This document shows, piece after piece, positions 1-6,785 of a stretch of 10,591 nt of DNA. The first letter of the stretch is position 1. Each line of letters opens with the position of its first letter. The DNA is from an uncultured Synergistia bacterium (GTDB lineage: Bacteria; Eremiobacterota; SpSt-956; JAKJGF01): NCBI GenBank assembly GCA_937888925.1, contig CALARM010000681.1, positions 1-10,591 on the forward strand. The letters are read 5' to 3'. The notes beneath the pieces were generated by a model. The model worked only from the letters and a program-made list of their open reading frames with translations. It had not been told where the DNA came from and did not search any database. The position numbers were made by a program, and so were the translations under genes.

Positions 1-1495
1 TACCACCGCTTACGCCGAGAGCAATAAGACTCAGAAGGGTAATTTTTTCCGGCAACTTATGGACATGATATTTTCCACCATGATAATGTACCATTCCTCT
101 GTCTCCATGGTCGTGATTATGGTCATGGTCGTGATTATGGTCATGGTCGTGATTATGGTCATGGTCGTGATTATGGTCATGGTCATGACTGTGATCGTGG
201 TCGTGACTGTGATCGTGGTCGTGACTGTGATCATGGTCATGACTGTGTCCATGGTCGTGATTATGGTCATGACTGTGATCATGGTCATGACTGTGTCCAT
301 GGTCGTGATTATGGTCATGGTCGTGATTATGGTCATGGCAGTGATTGTAGTCATGGTCGTGATTGTGGTCATGATCGTGACTGTGGTCATGGCAGTGATT
401 GTGGTCATGGCAGTGATTGTGGTCATGGTCGTGACTGTGGTCATGGTCGTGACTGTGGTCATGATTATGAGCGGATAAATGATCGGTTGATGCAACAGCT
501 TCTTTCTGTCTTATTATAAAAAGCCATATACCTATTATAGAAATAAGAATACCTGAAGAGAAACCTATCCAGGGATATAATTTTTCCGGCATAACGTATT
601 TAAAGGCAAAAAGGCATATAACTCCCAGCAATATAACACTTATTGTATGGGTAAAAGTAACGATGATACCAAGCAGGACGGCATGTTTTATAGTTCCCCT
701 GCTCCCTATGAGATATGCTCCGACAATGGTTTTACCATGTCCAGGAGCAAAGGCATGGAGGGCACCAAGTACTACAGCAAGACCAAGAGCAACAAGGACA
801 ACACTTAAATTTAATTTTTCTTTTGTAATAAGTCCGACAAGGCCATTGTCTCCCTGAGTTTCAGGAATGTTCGGTTCTGAAAATTCACTGTTATTGACTG
901 TAACAGAACCTTTCACAGAAGAAAAAACTATATCTGCTTTTGTACAGACTGCACTTTTTATATTTTTTGGTTTTTCCGGAGCACTTAATATATTAACAGA
1001 GTCTTCCCCTTTAACCATTATTTCCTTCCATCCGGGAGTGGATGTAAAATTATCATCATTGAAATATAATTTATTTTCACCTTTTCTCAAAAGTCCTTCA
1101 GGTATAGGAGTCTCAAAAAGATAATTCACTTTTAATATAGAAAGTTCACCTGCTCCTGTATTTACAATGACATTAGAATCTATAGTTTTAATATGTAAGG
1201 GTTGCTCGTTCAGTTTTATTGAAATATTCTGAAGAACTTTCTCTGTTGCCTGGTTCAGATAGGATTTCTTTTCTTCATCTGTATAAATAAAATCCTGATT
1301 CTTATCCATAATTTTAAGCTGACTGAAAGCAGAAGCCTCAGGAAGACGAAGAAGGTATTTCAATGTAATTTTGTCTGAAGAAATAGAAATCTGGCTTACC
1401 GCATCAATTCTGAGATAGCCGAACGGATGGGAGAAAACTCCCGATGGAAAGATAAATAAGAAACATATTACCAGACAAATAATTTTTTTTAACAT
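1..1495 (-). CDS. NicO-family nickel/cobalt transporter with giant His-rich loop (C-terminus outside window)
   Basis: Membrane transporter of the NicO (RcnA-like) family, which moves Ni2+ or Co2+ across the inner membrane. The frame is open from ATG 1495 to the window edge (498 codons seen, no stop). Residues 1-22 are a signal peptide ending VFS, and the mature protein starts HPFG. Residues 23 to about 225 form an extracytoplasmic beta-rich domain like those fused to some NicO proteins. Membrane segments follow, carrying family motifs: HAFAPGHGK from residue 247, then the VTFTHT segment. A strictly alternating His-X stretch spans residues 343-463, followed by another His-containing patch (VHYHGG) and a helix ending GVSGG, where these proteins usually continue with a second membrane half. 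GGAGG at 1500-1504 lies four bases before the ATG. The gene is 170 bases downstream of the propeller gene, separated by heptamer repeats. Export or import direction cannot be decided. The family call is firm; metal choice is inferred. Confidence 0.88.
   Translation of the reverse strand, partial: MLKKIICLVICFLFIFPSGVFSHPFGYLRIDAVSQISISSDKITLKYLLRLPEASAFSQLKIMDKNQDFIYTDEEKKSYLNQATEKVLQNISIKLNEQPLHIKTIDSNVIVNTGAGELSILKVNYLFETPIPEGLLRKGENKLYFNDDNFTSTPGWKEIMVKGEDSVNILSAPEKPKNIKSAVCTKADIVFSSVKGSVTVNNSEFSEPNIPETQGDNGLVGLITKEKLNLSVVLVALGLAVVLGALHAFAPGHGKTIVGAYLIGSRGTIKHAVLLGIIVTFTHTISVILLGVICLFAFKYVMPEKLYPWIGFSSGILISIIGIWLFIIRQKEAVASTDHLSAHNHDHSHDHDHSHDHDHNHCHDHNHCHDHSHDHDHNHDHDYNHCHDHNHDHDHNHDHGHSHDHDHSHDHNHDHGHSHDHDHSHDHDHSHDHDHSHDHDHNHDHDHNHDHDHNHDHDHNHDHGDRGMVHYHGGKYHVHKLPEKITLLSLIALGVSGG
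107..469 (-). repeat. In-gene tandem repeat encoding (His-X)n metal-binding loop
   Basis: The repeat has a 6-base ground period (one His codon plus one variable codon) organised into longer units: four identical 18-base copies at 107-178, and a 48-base unit at 248-295 whose start recurs at 296. Read in the transporter frame it gives 121 residues. His occupies 60 of the 61 odd positions; the exception is a Tyr at 347-349. The 60 intervening residues are 34 Asp, 12 Asn, 9 Ser, 3 Cys and 2 Gly. The frame matches the flanking transporter on both sides, so this is a real protein segment. It lies between two membrane parts and probably binds or buffers metal. Confidence 0.93.
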
Positions 1496-1550
1496 AGTGC
1501 CTCCGTAAACATTTTATATTTCATAAGTATAGTGAGTAATGTTCTATTCT

Positions 1551-1578
1551 CTTCACACTTCACTCTTCACACTTCACC
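1551..1578 (-). repeat. Heptanucleotide tandem repeat (four units)
   Basis: Four consecutive 7-base units start at 1551, 1558, 1565 and 1572, each CTTCACN on the plus strand (GTGAAG type on the minus strand). Alternate units are closest to each other, giving a 14-base super-period. The array lies in the gap between the propeller gene and the transporter gene and belongs to the GTRAnnn family seen elsewhere in the window. I see no strong promoter in this gap; weak TATACT-like and TATAAA-like sites occur near 1520-1530. Confidence 0.8.
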
Positions 1579-1595
1579 ATGACAGATCGGCCATA

Positions 1596-1667
1596 AATAG
1601 TGAACAGTGAGTAATGAGTAAAACATCATATTCACCACTCACTACTCACCACTCACTATTCACTGTT
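1596..1667 (-). repeat. Inverted heptamer arrays forming a 24-base-arm hairpin behind the propeller gene
   Basis: Positions 1600-1620 carry three GTGA-type heptamers on the plus strand. Positions 1631-1665 carry five heptamers in the opposite orientation and end exactly at the propeller stop codon (1666-1668). Arms 1596-1619 and 1644-1667 match at 20 of 24 positions as an inverted repeat. In the minus-strand transcript three of the four mismatches become G-U pairs, leaving one C-A mismatch. The loop is 24 bases. No T-run follows, so it is not a classic Rho-independent terminator; it may protect the mRNA 3' end or weaken read-through into the transporter gene. Confidence 0.75.
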
Positions 1668-2607
1668 AATAAATAGATGGAGTCCAGTCATCACTGCTGC
1701 CGGAGAAAACTTTTTCTATGTTCTTTCCTCCTGGATCCATAATAAAAATTTGCCAGTTAGGCCCCTGAAGATCAGAACAGAAAACTATTTTTTTCCTATC
1801 CCTGGAAAAATGGGGACAATGGGAACCAAATCCGCCTTTTGTAAGATGTTTGACATTAGTGCCATCTGATTTCATGGTAAATAAGTCATAATCTCCGTCT
1901 CTGTCAGAAGCCCATATTATATTCTTACCATCAGGTGATACAACTGCCTGAATATTATGGTAATGGACAGTCGTATTGGTAAGATGAACCTGTTTTGTTC
2001 CGTCTGTATTCATAACAAAGAGATCTGCATTTCCATCTCTGTAGGAAGTCCAGATTATTTTTTTCCCGTCAGGGAAAAAGGACGGGTCCCTGTCCCTTGT
2101 AACTTCTACGGTAGGAGGCATAGGACTATCATAAGACAGAGGCTGTTCTTTAACAGGTTTGTCAAAAGTAAGCCTCGTCTGATTTGAGCCATCAGAAGCC
2201 ATAACATAAACCTCTTCGTTTTTATCCCTTGTAGAGATAAAGACTATCTTTTTTCCGTCACTGGAAAAGGAAGGCATCTTATTATTACCACTGCTGGACG
2301 TAAGCTGTTTCCTGCCTGAACCGTCAACATTTATCATAAAAATCTGTGACCTCCCATCCCTGGAGTAAGCACTATAAATTAATTTCTTACCGTCTCCTGA
2401 CACACAGGGTTCGGTATCCACATATGGATTGGAAGATGTAAGATTCCTGGGCTCACCTTCGGAAGGGTAAAAAGCCGAATATATATCAAGATTTCCACTC
2501 CGATCAGATGCGAAATAAATACTATAGGTATTTGTTCCCTCTGCAAGGAAGGTGCAGAGTACAACTGACACAAAAGTCAAAATAGCCAGGAAGAAATTCT
2601 TCTTCAT
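1666..2607 (-). CDS. Secreted TolB-like six-bladed beta-propeller protein
   Basis: Predicted periplasmic or exported beta-propeller of 313 residues. A signal peptide covers residues 1 to about 23. Six PD40/TolB-type repeats follow at about 27-58, 64-104, 110-148, 172-210, 218-256 and 262-302, most with the pattern PSFSxDGKKIxFxSxRD, then ExxxMxxDG, then LT. The closing strand is WTPSIY at the C-terminus. A proline-rich insertion (149-171) separates blades 3 and 4. The N-terminal domain that true TolB carries before its propeller is absent, so this is probably not the Tol-Pal component itself; a binding or scaffold role is likely. The ATG overlaps the upstream stop as ATGA, and an AAAGGA site lies inside the upstream gene, which indicates translational coupling with the nucleotidase-like gene. 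The ligand is unknown. Confidence 0.85.
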   Translation of the reverse strand: MKKNFFLAILTFVSVVLCTFLAEGTNTYSIYFASDRSGNLDIYSAFYPSEGEPRNLTSSNPYVDTEPCVSGDGKKLIYSAYSRDGRSQIFMINVDGSGRKQLTSSSGNNKMPSFSSDGKKIVFISTRDKNEEVYVMASDGSNQTRLTFDKPVKEQPLSYDSPMPPTVEVTRDRDPSFFPDGKKIIWTSYRDGNADLFVMNTDGTKQVHLTNTTVHYHNIQAVVSPDGKNIIWASDRDGDYDLFTMKSDGTNVKHLTKGGFGSHCPHFSRDRKKIVFCSDLQGPNWQIFIMDPGGKNIEKVFSGSSDDWTPSIY

Positions 2608-5288
2608 TCTTTAACAATCCTTTCTTCCGCTCCCTGTTTAATCTCTTTAACTTCTTTTATATAATCAGAGATTACATCTCTGATAACTCCCCCTTTTTGA
2701 AGAAGTTTCCCGCCGGTAAAAAGAGTATAACCTTCTCCGCCTTCTGCCAGAAAACTGCTGGTAGCAACCTTATATAAGAAGCTGTCCGAAACAGGTTTGT
2801 CACCTATAGTTAAATTTAAAATCTTCTGGCCTGCCGGAGCATCCTTTTTATAAAGGATTTTCATACCGCTTATCTGAAGTATATCTTCAGAAGCAAGAGA
2901 CTGTTCCATAATAGCTTTAATATCTTTGCCTGTCATCTCCAGAACAGTCACGTTAAAATCATAAGGTATGACAGTATAAAGATGGCCGTAGGTAATATCG
3001 CCTTTAAACAAATCATTACGAAGATTTCTGCCGTTATAAACAGCCACGTCTGCACCTGATTTTTTAAGCATAACATCTGTTACAAAATCTCCGAGAGGAG
3101 ATTCTCTATCTCTCAATCTGGGGAACCAGCTATTTGCCGCTCCGAGAACTTCAGAATATTTAGCAGGTAATTTACTATTAAAGCTATCAATAATTTTCTG
3201 AATATCTTTATCACTTTCCTGTACACGTCCGGGAGAAATCGGTTTGATTTCATAAGTATAATTCACAGAGGTAATATCTTTCATAAATCCCATACCGATA
3301 TGACCTAAAAATCTTCCTTTAGTACCTGCTTCCAGTATCAAAATATCATTAATACTTAAAGGATCTACCGCGATAGAATAAGATCTCACATCTCCACCGA
3401 TTATAAAAACCGGTTTTTTATGATTACCTGGAATTATATTCTCAAAATCACTGGCTATAAGCATATTATCATAAAATCTCTGATTGGCCATTATTACAAT
3501 TGCATCACTGCTACTTTCGAGAGCAGAATAATATCTGGCAAGTGTAACCTTTGGATCTGTAAATGATAAACCTTTTACATATTCTCCCGGAATGAGTTTC
3601 GATATTTCACTATCAACAAGGCCGAGAACAGCTAACTTAAAGCCATTATAATCTACTATTATATAAGGCTTGAGTCCCGGGAAAAGATTATCTGTTCCCT
3701 GAACCATTACATTTGCCCCCAGTACAGGAAATGTTGCTTTGTTTATTAATTTACCAAGTTGTTCCTGTCCTACAAGGAAATCCTGTTCTCCAATCACTGC
3801 TGCCTTTACTCCTGTGGCATTAAGACAGTCTATTATAGCTTCCCCTTTCGTAGCTTCAGCCAGCGGTGTTCCATATAAAAAATTTCCGCTGCACAGGAGG
3901 AGATTATTTTTCGTGGAACCACTTAATTTCTTATAAGTGGAGGCAAGATAGGAAAAACCTCCTGATTCTGCAAAAGTTGTATTTTCCGTTTGTTCTTTTT
4001 CAGGAAGGAATGTATAGGCATTGGGGCCGCCTGTCATAAAGGGGTGAAGATATGAAAGCAGATCTGTAAAGTAATAAACATTTATTTCTGCCTGATTACG
4101 GGATATTGACGGATCTTTTTTTTCTTTAATATAAATTATACTTATTCGTCCAATATCATAACCTTTTACTGTGACCACATCTCCAACTTTCAGATATTCT
4201 ATTGGAAGAGCCTTTCTGGAAGGATCACTTTGATCTATGATTTTACAGGACATAAGATTTAATAATTGCTGTTTCTTATTATTACCCTCTATAAGAGCAG
4301 TTTTTTTAATTTTATTTATGTCAATAATTTTACCTTCTGCTACAATTTTAATTTCATCACTGCCTGACGATGTTCTGGTCAGACTTTCCAGTATAACAGG
4401 TAAAGCTTCCTCTACAAAAACTGCGCCGGCTATATAGGTTCTTCCAGGCATAGGCTGTGTGATACTGTAGATCATTACAGATTTTCCCTTAAGAGAGTCC
4501 AATCCTTTAAAATTCTGTGGCACAAGCATAACAGTCTTTTTATTTGCAAGAATCTTTTCATTACCTATTTTAAACATAAATTTTTCTTTTATAACTTCTG
4601 TAACTACACCTCTCAGAACCATAGGTCCATGGGAAGATACAAAAAGATCATTAACATAGGAAATAGGATCGAAAAAATAAGCAGGTTCAATAATCTTTGG
4701 TTCATGTTCGGCGAACCCCGGGAAAGAAGCCTTTGCATAAAATTTATCACCCGGGCGAAAAGCAGAAATAGCAACAGATTTAATATCCTTCATAACGTTC
4801 GTACCGGAAGTAATATTAAATTCCTTTTTGCCATCTTTTGTAACAACTGTAACATTATTGCCTTTTATTTCATGAACTGTTCCTGAATACTCCAGAGCAA
4901 CTCCCTGACCTGTAGCAAGTAAAAAAGCAGATTGTTGATCAAAAATTCCAACTGCCATTATCTCGTCAGGTAAGTTATTTTCTGTAGAAACAAGAATCTT
5001 ATCACCTACTTTAAAATCTTTAAACTGAACTGTAGCCATATTTTTTGTAAAACTCGTTCTGGAACTGGTGAGAATAGTTTTATCAACCGTTTTATCAGTC
5101 TTATCTTCTTTTATTGAAATTATAAAAGATTTATTATCTGTATTTATTTCTTCTACAGTGCCTGAAATAGAATAAAGTCCTTTTTTCTGTTCCTGGGCAT
5201 ATAGATTGGTATATATGGAAAAAGATAGAACCAGAATAAGAATTATAGTAATAATTTTGCTCACAATAACACCCTTTCTTTTAAACAT
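2604..5288 (-). CDS. Exported protein: four beta-domain repeats plus degenerate 5'-nucleotidase-like module
   Basis: The 894-residue frame starts at ATG 5288, used here for numbering. That ATG has no visible ribosome-binding site; GTG 5264 (codon 9) has AAAGGGTG upstream and leaves an ordinary signal peptide ending LYA, so it may be the true start. Four related beta-rich repeats (GxVxxI at the start, LKxGDxVxV near the end) cover about 39-112, 133-187, 224-275 and 316-378. Residues about 401-685 match the UshA/SoxB-type metallophosphatase fold, and 710-875 match the 5'-nucleotidase C-terminal domain (NGRNLR, DITYGHLYTVIP). The metal-site motifs are damaged: D409 remains, but the next His is L411, GD is GN469, GNHEFD is GEQDFL, the later His is N602, and GHTH reads GDVR (632-635). 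Hydrolysis is therefore doubtful; a binding or structural role is inferred. It is coupled to the downstream propeller gene. Confidence 0.85.
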   Translation of the reverse strand: MFKRKGVIVSKIITIILILVLSFSIYTNLYAQEQKKGLYSISGTVEEINTDNKSFIISIKEDKTDKTVDKTILTSSRTSFTKNMATVQFKDFKVGDKILVSTENNLPDEIMAVGIFDQQSAFLLATGQGVALEYSGTVHEIKGNNVTVVTKDGKKEFNITSGTNVMKDIKSVAISAFRPGDKFYAKASFPGFAEHEPKIIEPAYFFDPISYVNDLFVSSHGPMVLRGVVTEVIKEKFMFKIGNEKILANKKTVMLVPQNFKGLDSLKGKSVMIYSITQPMPGRTYIAGAVFVEEALPVILESLTRTSSGSDEIKIVAEGKIIDINKIKKTALIEGNNKKQQLLNLMSCKIIDQSDPSRKALPIEYLKVGDVVTVKGYDIGRISIIYIKEKKDPSISRNQAEINVYYFTDLLSYLHPFMTGGPNAYTFLPEKEQTENTTFAESGGFSYLASTYKKLSGSTKNNLLLCSGNFLYGTPLAEATKGEAIIDCLNATGVKAAVIGEQDFLVGQEQLGKLINKATFPVLGANVMVQGTDNLFPGLKPYIIVDYNGFKLAVLGLVDSEISKLIPGEYVKGLSFTDPKVTLARYYSALESSSDAIVIMANQRFYDNMLIASDFENIIPGNHKKPVFIIGGDVRSYSIAVDPLSINDILILEAGTKGRFLGHIGMGFMKDITSVNYTYEIKPISPGRVQESDKDIQKIIDSFNSKLPAKYSEVLGAANSWFPRLRDRESPLGDFVTDVMLKKSGADVAVYNGRNLRNDLFKGDITYGHLYTVIPYDFNVTVLEMTGKDIKAIMEQSLASEDILQISGMKILYKKDAPAGQKILNLTIGDKPVSDSFLYKVATSSFLAEGGEGYTLFTGGKLLQKGGVIRDVISDYIKEVKEIKQGAEERIVKE

Positions 5289-5319
5289 ATTTGAAAACAG
5301 ATAATCTTATAAAACAGAC

Positions 5320-5345
5320 TAAGGAATAGCTTTCGCTATTCCTTA
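5320..5345 (-). terminator. Hairpin downstream of the secreted CCC protein gene
   Basis: A perfect 11-base-pair stem (5320-5330 with 5335-5345) has a four-base loop that reads GAAA, a stable GNRA tetraloop, on the minus strand. It begins 27 bases after the stop of the gene ending at 5373. On the minus strand it is followed by GTCTGTTTTAT, only a modest T-run, so it could be a weak intrinsic terminator or an mRNA-stabilising hairpin. It lies only 31 bases before the next ATG, so read-through into the nucleotidase-like gene is possible. Confidence 0.6.
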
Positions 5346-5372
5346 TCTATGATTAATAACTGACTTAAATTA

Positions 5373-6437
5373 TTAACAGCAACAACTCGGTGTTACTTTT
5401 GGGGTAATCTGCTCATCCAGAATAGATGGCGTAAACTTAAGTTCTTTTACCGTGTTGGTACTCTTATCAAGGTACTGAATAGAAAAACCTGTTGCAAATG
5501 TAGAACCGAGATTATTGGTTTTAGCATTTACAGTAGAGGTTGTCATCTTATATGTAATACCACCCATTTCGGAACCGCCTTTGACATCCATATAATAGTT
5601 GGCATTGTTACTCGGTAAATCACCGGTTTTATTGGATGAATTTACTCCATCCATCATATTCTTGGCAGTGTTTATATCGGTCTTATAGGTAAACCACACA
5701 GGGTCACCTCTCAAAGCAGTAACGGTTCCCCCGGGGTTCTCCACATAGATATTAAAATAAGATTCATCGCTTTTCTGCCCGTCGCCGCCGCCATTTCCAC
5801 TTCCGCGGCTCTTCAGTACTACTGTAGTTCCATCAGGCTGTTTTACAGTATATTCAAGGCCCTGATATGTATATGTATTACCGGCAGGATCAGCTATGGA
5901 ATAACTATATACTTTTTTAGTAACCAGATAATCACCAAATTTTATTTCTTCTTCACTACCATATAAATTCTGATCAGCAGTCGGAGGAGGAGATACCGGC
6001 GCCGGTGCGTCACCGGGATTGGGATTTGAATTCGGATCTGCCTGCCATGCAGCATATTGCTGATCCCATACGGTTTTAGCAGCTACATAATTATTATAAT
6101 TTGTTTCCTGTTCATAATAACTGTCCCATAATTTATCTATATCTTCACTTGAGCTTGCACTGGTAGATACATCAAAAGTATCTGTTTCAGAAAGGCGTTT
6201 ACCTGTTCTGAGATCGGAAAAATATTTGTGGGCCCATGTATTATTTACTACCCACTCACTTCCGTTCCACACCATAGCTCCATTGAGGTTTGTCAGATTT
6301 CCTGCATCTTTTTCTACATGCCCCGCATCTTTAGTATCATTTTCAACTGTAATAACAGTAGTTCCGGCAAAGGATACAGACATAACCAGACATATAAAAA
6401 GTGCCAATATACTGATTGTTAATAAAGTCTTTTTCAT
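5373..6437 (-). CDS. Uncharacterised secreted protein ending in Cys-Cys-Cys
   Basis: I do not recognise a family for this 354-residue protein. Residues 1-24 form a clear signal peptide ending SFA. The mature part is polar and rich in Asn, Thr, Ser and Gly, with many Tyr and Trp. It has an acidic, Tyr-rich stretch (about 95-131), a Pro/Asn-rich linker (133-155), and beta-strand-like sequence from about 165 to 340 broken by a Gly-rich loop (212-221). The only cysteines in the mature protein are the last three residues, in the ending TPSCCC. The composition suits an extracellular or surface structural protein. GGAG at 6445-6448 lies seven bases before the ATG, and stronger ribosome-binding sites lie further upstream. 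It has its own promoter and a hairpin behind it, so it may be a single-gene unit and well expressed. The product is real; its function is unknown. Confidence 0.8.
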   Translation of the reverse strand: MKKTLLTISILALFICLVMSVSFAGTTVITVENDTKDAGHVEKDAGNLTNLNGAMVWNGSEWVVNNTWAHKYFSDLRTGKRLSETDTFDVSTSASSSEDIDKLWDSYYEQETNYNNYVAAKTVWDQQYAAWQADPNSNPNPGDAPAPVSPPPTADQNLYGSEEEIKFGDYLVTKKVYSYSIADPAGNTYTYQGLEYTVKQPDGTTVVLKSRGSGNGGGDGQKSDESYFNIYVENPGGTVTALRGDPVWFTYKTDINTAKNMMDGVNSSNKTGDLPSNNANYYMDVKGGSEMGGITYKMTTSTVNAKTNNLGSTFATGFSIQYLDKSTNTVKELKFTPSILDEQITPKVTPSCCC

Positions 6438-6516
6438 AATTTTTCTCCGGTTTTATCCGGATACCTCCTTTCAATATTTGAACATACTAAGAATTTAAGT
6501 TAAATTTTTCACCTCC
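6438..6516 (-). promoter_or_regulatory. Leader with two strong Shine-Dalgarno sites, each followed by a hairpin then an ATG
   Basis: On the minus strand AGGAGGTG (6510-6517) is followed by the inverted repeat AATTTAA-C-TTAAATT (6492-6506) and then ATG 6485, which opens a four-codon frame (MFKY, stop at 6471-6473). That stop overlaps AAAGGAGGT (6463-6471), which is followed by the hairpin TCCGG-ATAAAA-CCGGA (6446-6461) and then the gene's ATG 6437. Linear spacings are 24 and 25 bases, too long for normal initiation, but removing each hairpin leaves nine bases in both cases. The second hairpin also contains most of the proximal GGAG site. This suggests structure-dependent initiation, but is inference only. 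Confidence 0.45.
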
Positions 6517-6568
6517 TGCGATAAAAATGATTTATACCTCTTAATAATAAACTACTTCTACTGTAATA

Positions 6569-6577
6569 ATTATAACA
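6569..6577 (-). promoter_or_regulatory. Extended -10 promoter for the secreted CCC protein gene
   Basis: On the minus strand the sequence TGTTATAAT is a perfect TATAAT (6569-6574) with the TG of an extended -10 element. No good -35 box sits at 17 bases, which is tolerable for an extended -10; an A-tract of eight lies just upstream. Transcription would start near 6562, giving a leader of about 125 bases. Confidence 0.55.
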
Positions 6578-6785
6578 CGTTTTTTTTCTATGTTGTTACA
6601 AAAGTGTTAAAAAAATATGAAAATTTTGTAATATTATTTAATATCGTAGTACTTTTTTAAAAATTTGTAATACTTATATTTTACCGTGCAAGTGGTGAGC
6701 ACAAATAATACATAAATACTGTCGCGACCCGTAACGCTTAATGTGTGACGGGATGAAAACCTTTATTACAATGTTTATAGTCAGG
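6578..6785. other. AT-rich intergenic stretch between the HEAT-TrmL gene and the secreted protein gene
   Basis: Apart from a heptamer hairpin at 6728-6752, this stretch is very AT-rich with A/T runs and no credible frame. A small inverted repeat GTGC...GCAC lies at about 6686-6702 and a TCGCGA palindrome at 6722-6727. Upstream A-tracts could act as an UP-like element for the promoter at 6569-6577. No riboswitch consensus was recognised. Confidence 0.5.
6728..6752. repeat. Heptamer-family hairpin behind the HEAT-TrmL gene
   Basis: Arms 6728-6737 (CCCGTAACGC) and 6743-6752 (GTGTGACGGG) pair with one mismatch and one wobble around a five-base loop. The same sequence reads as three in-phase heptamers from 6731 (GTAACGC, TTAATGT, GTGACGG), the same unit types as the array at 9264-9284. 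It starts about 33 bases after the stop codon at 6786. No T-run follows on the minus strand, so a role as an intrinsic terminator is weak. Confidence 0.6.

Noticed and set aside
107..469. CRISPR array
   Set aside because: Units are contiguous with a six-base ground period and no unique spacers, and they encode protein in frame.
31..495. Open frames on both strands through the His-Asp repeat, encoding Met/Thr- or Met/Val-rich proteins
   Set aside because: They arise because the short-period repeat lacks stops in several frames. Only the His-X frame is continuous with the transporter on both sides.
663..1124. Two plus-strand frames of 64 and 85 codons
   Set aside because: They are antisense to the NicO transporter, whose family motifs lie in the minus frame, and show no ribosome-binding site or recognisable product.
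6680..6785. Riboswitch (c-di-GMP-like) upstream of the secreted protein
   Set aside because: Small stems and a GTAACGC-like string are present, but no riboswitch consensus fits; the stem is explained by the heptamer family. It also lies upstream of the likely promoter.
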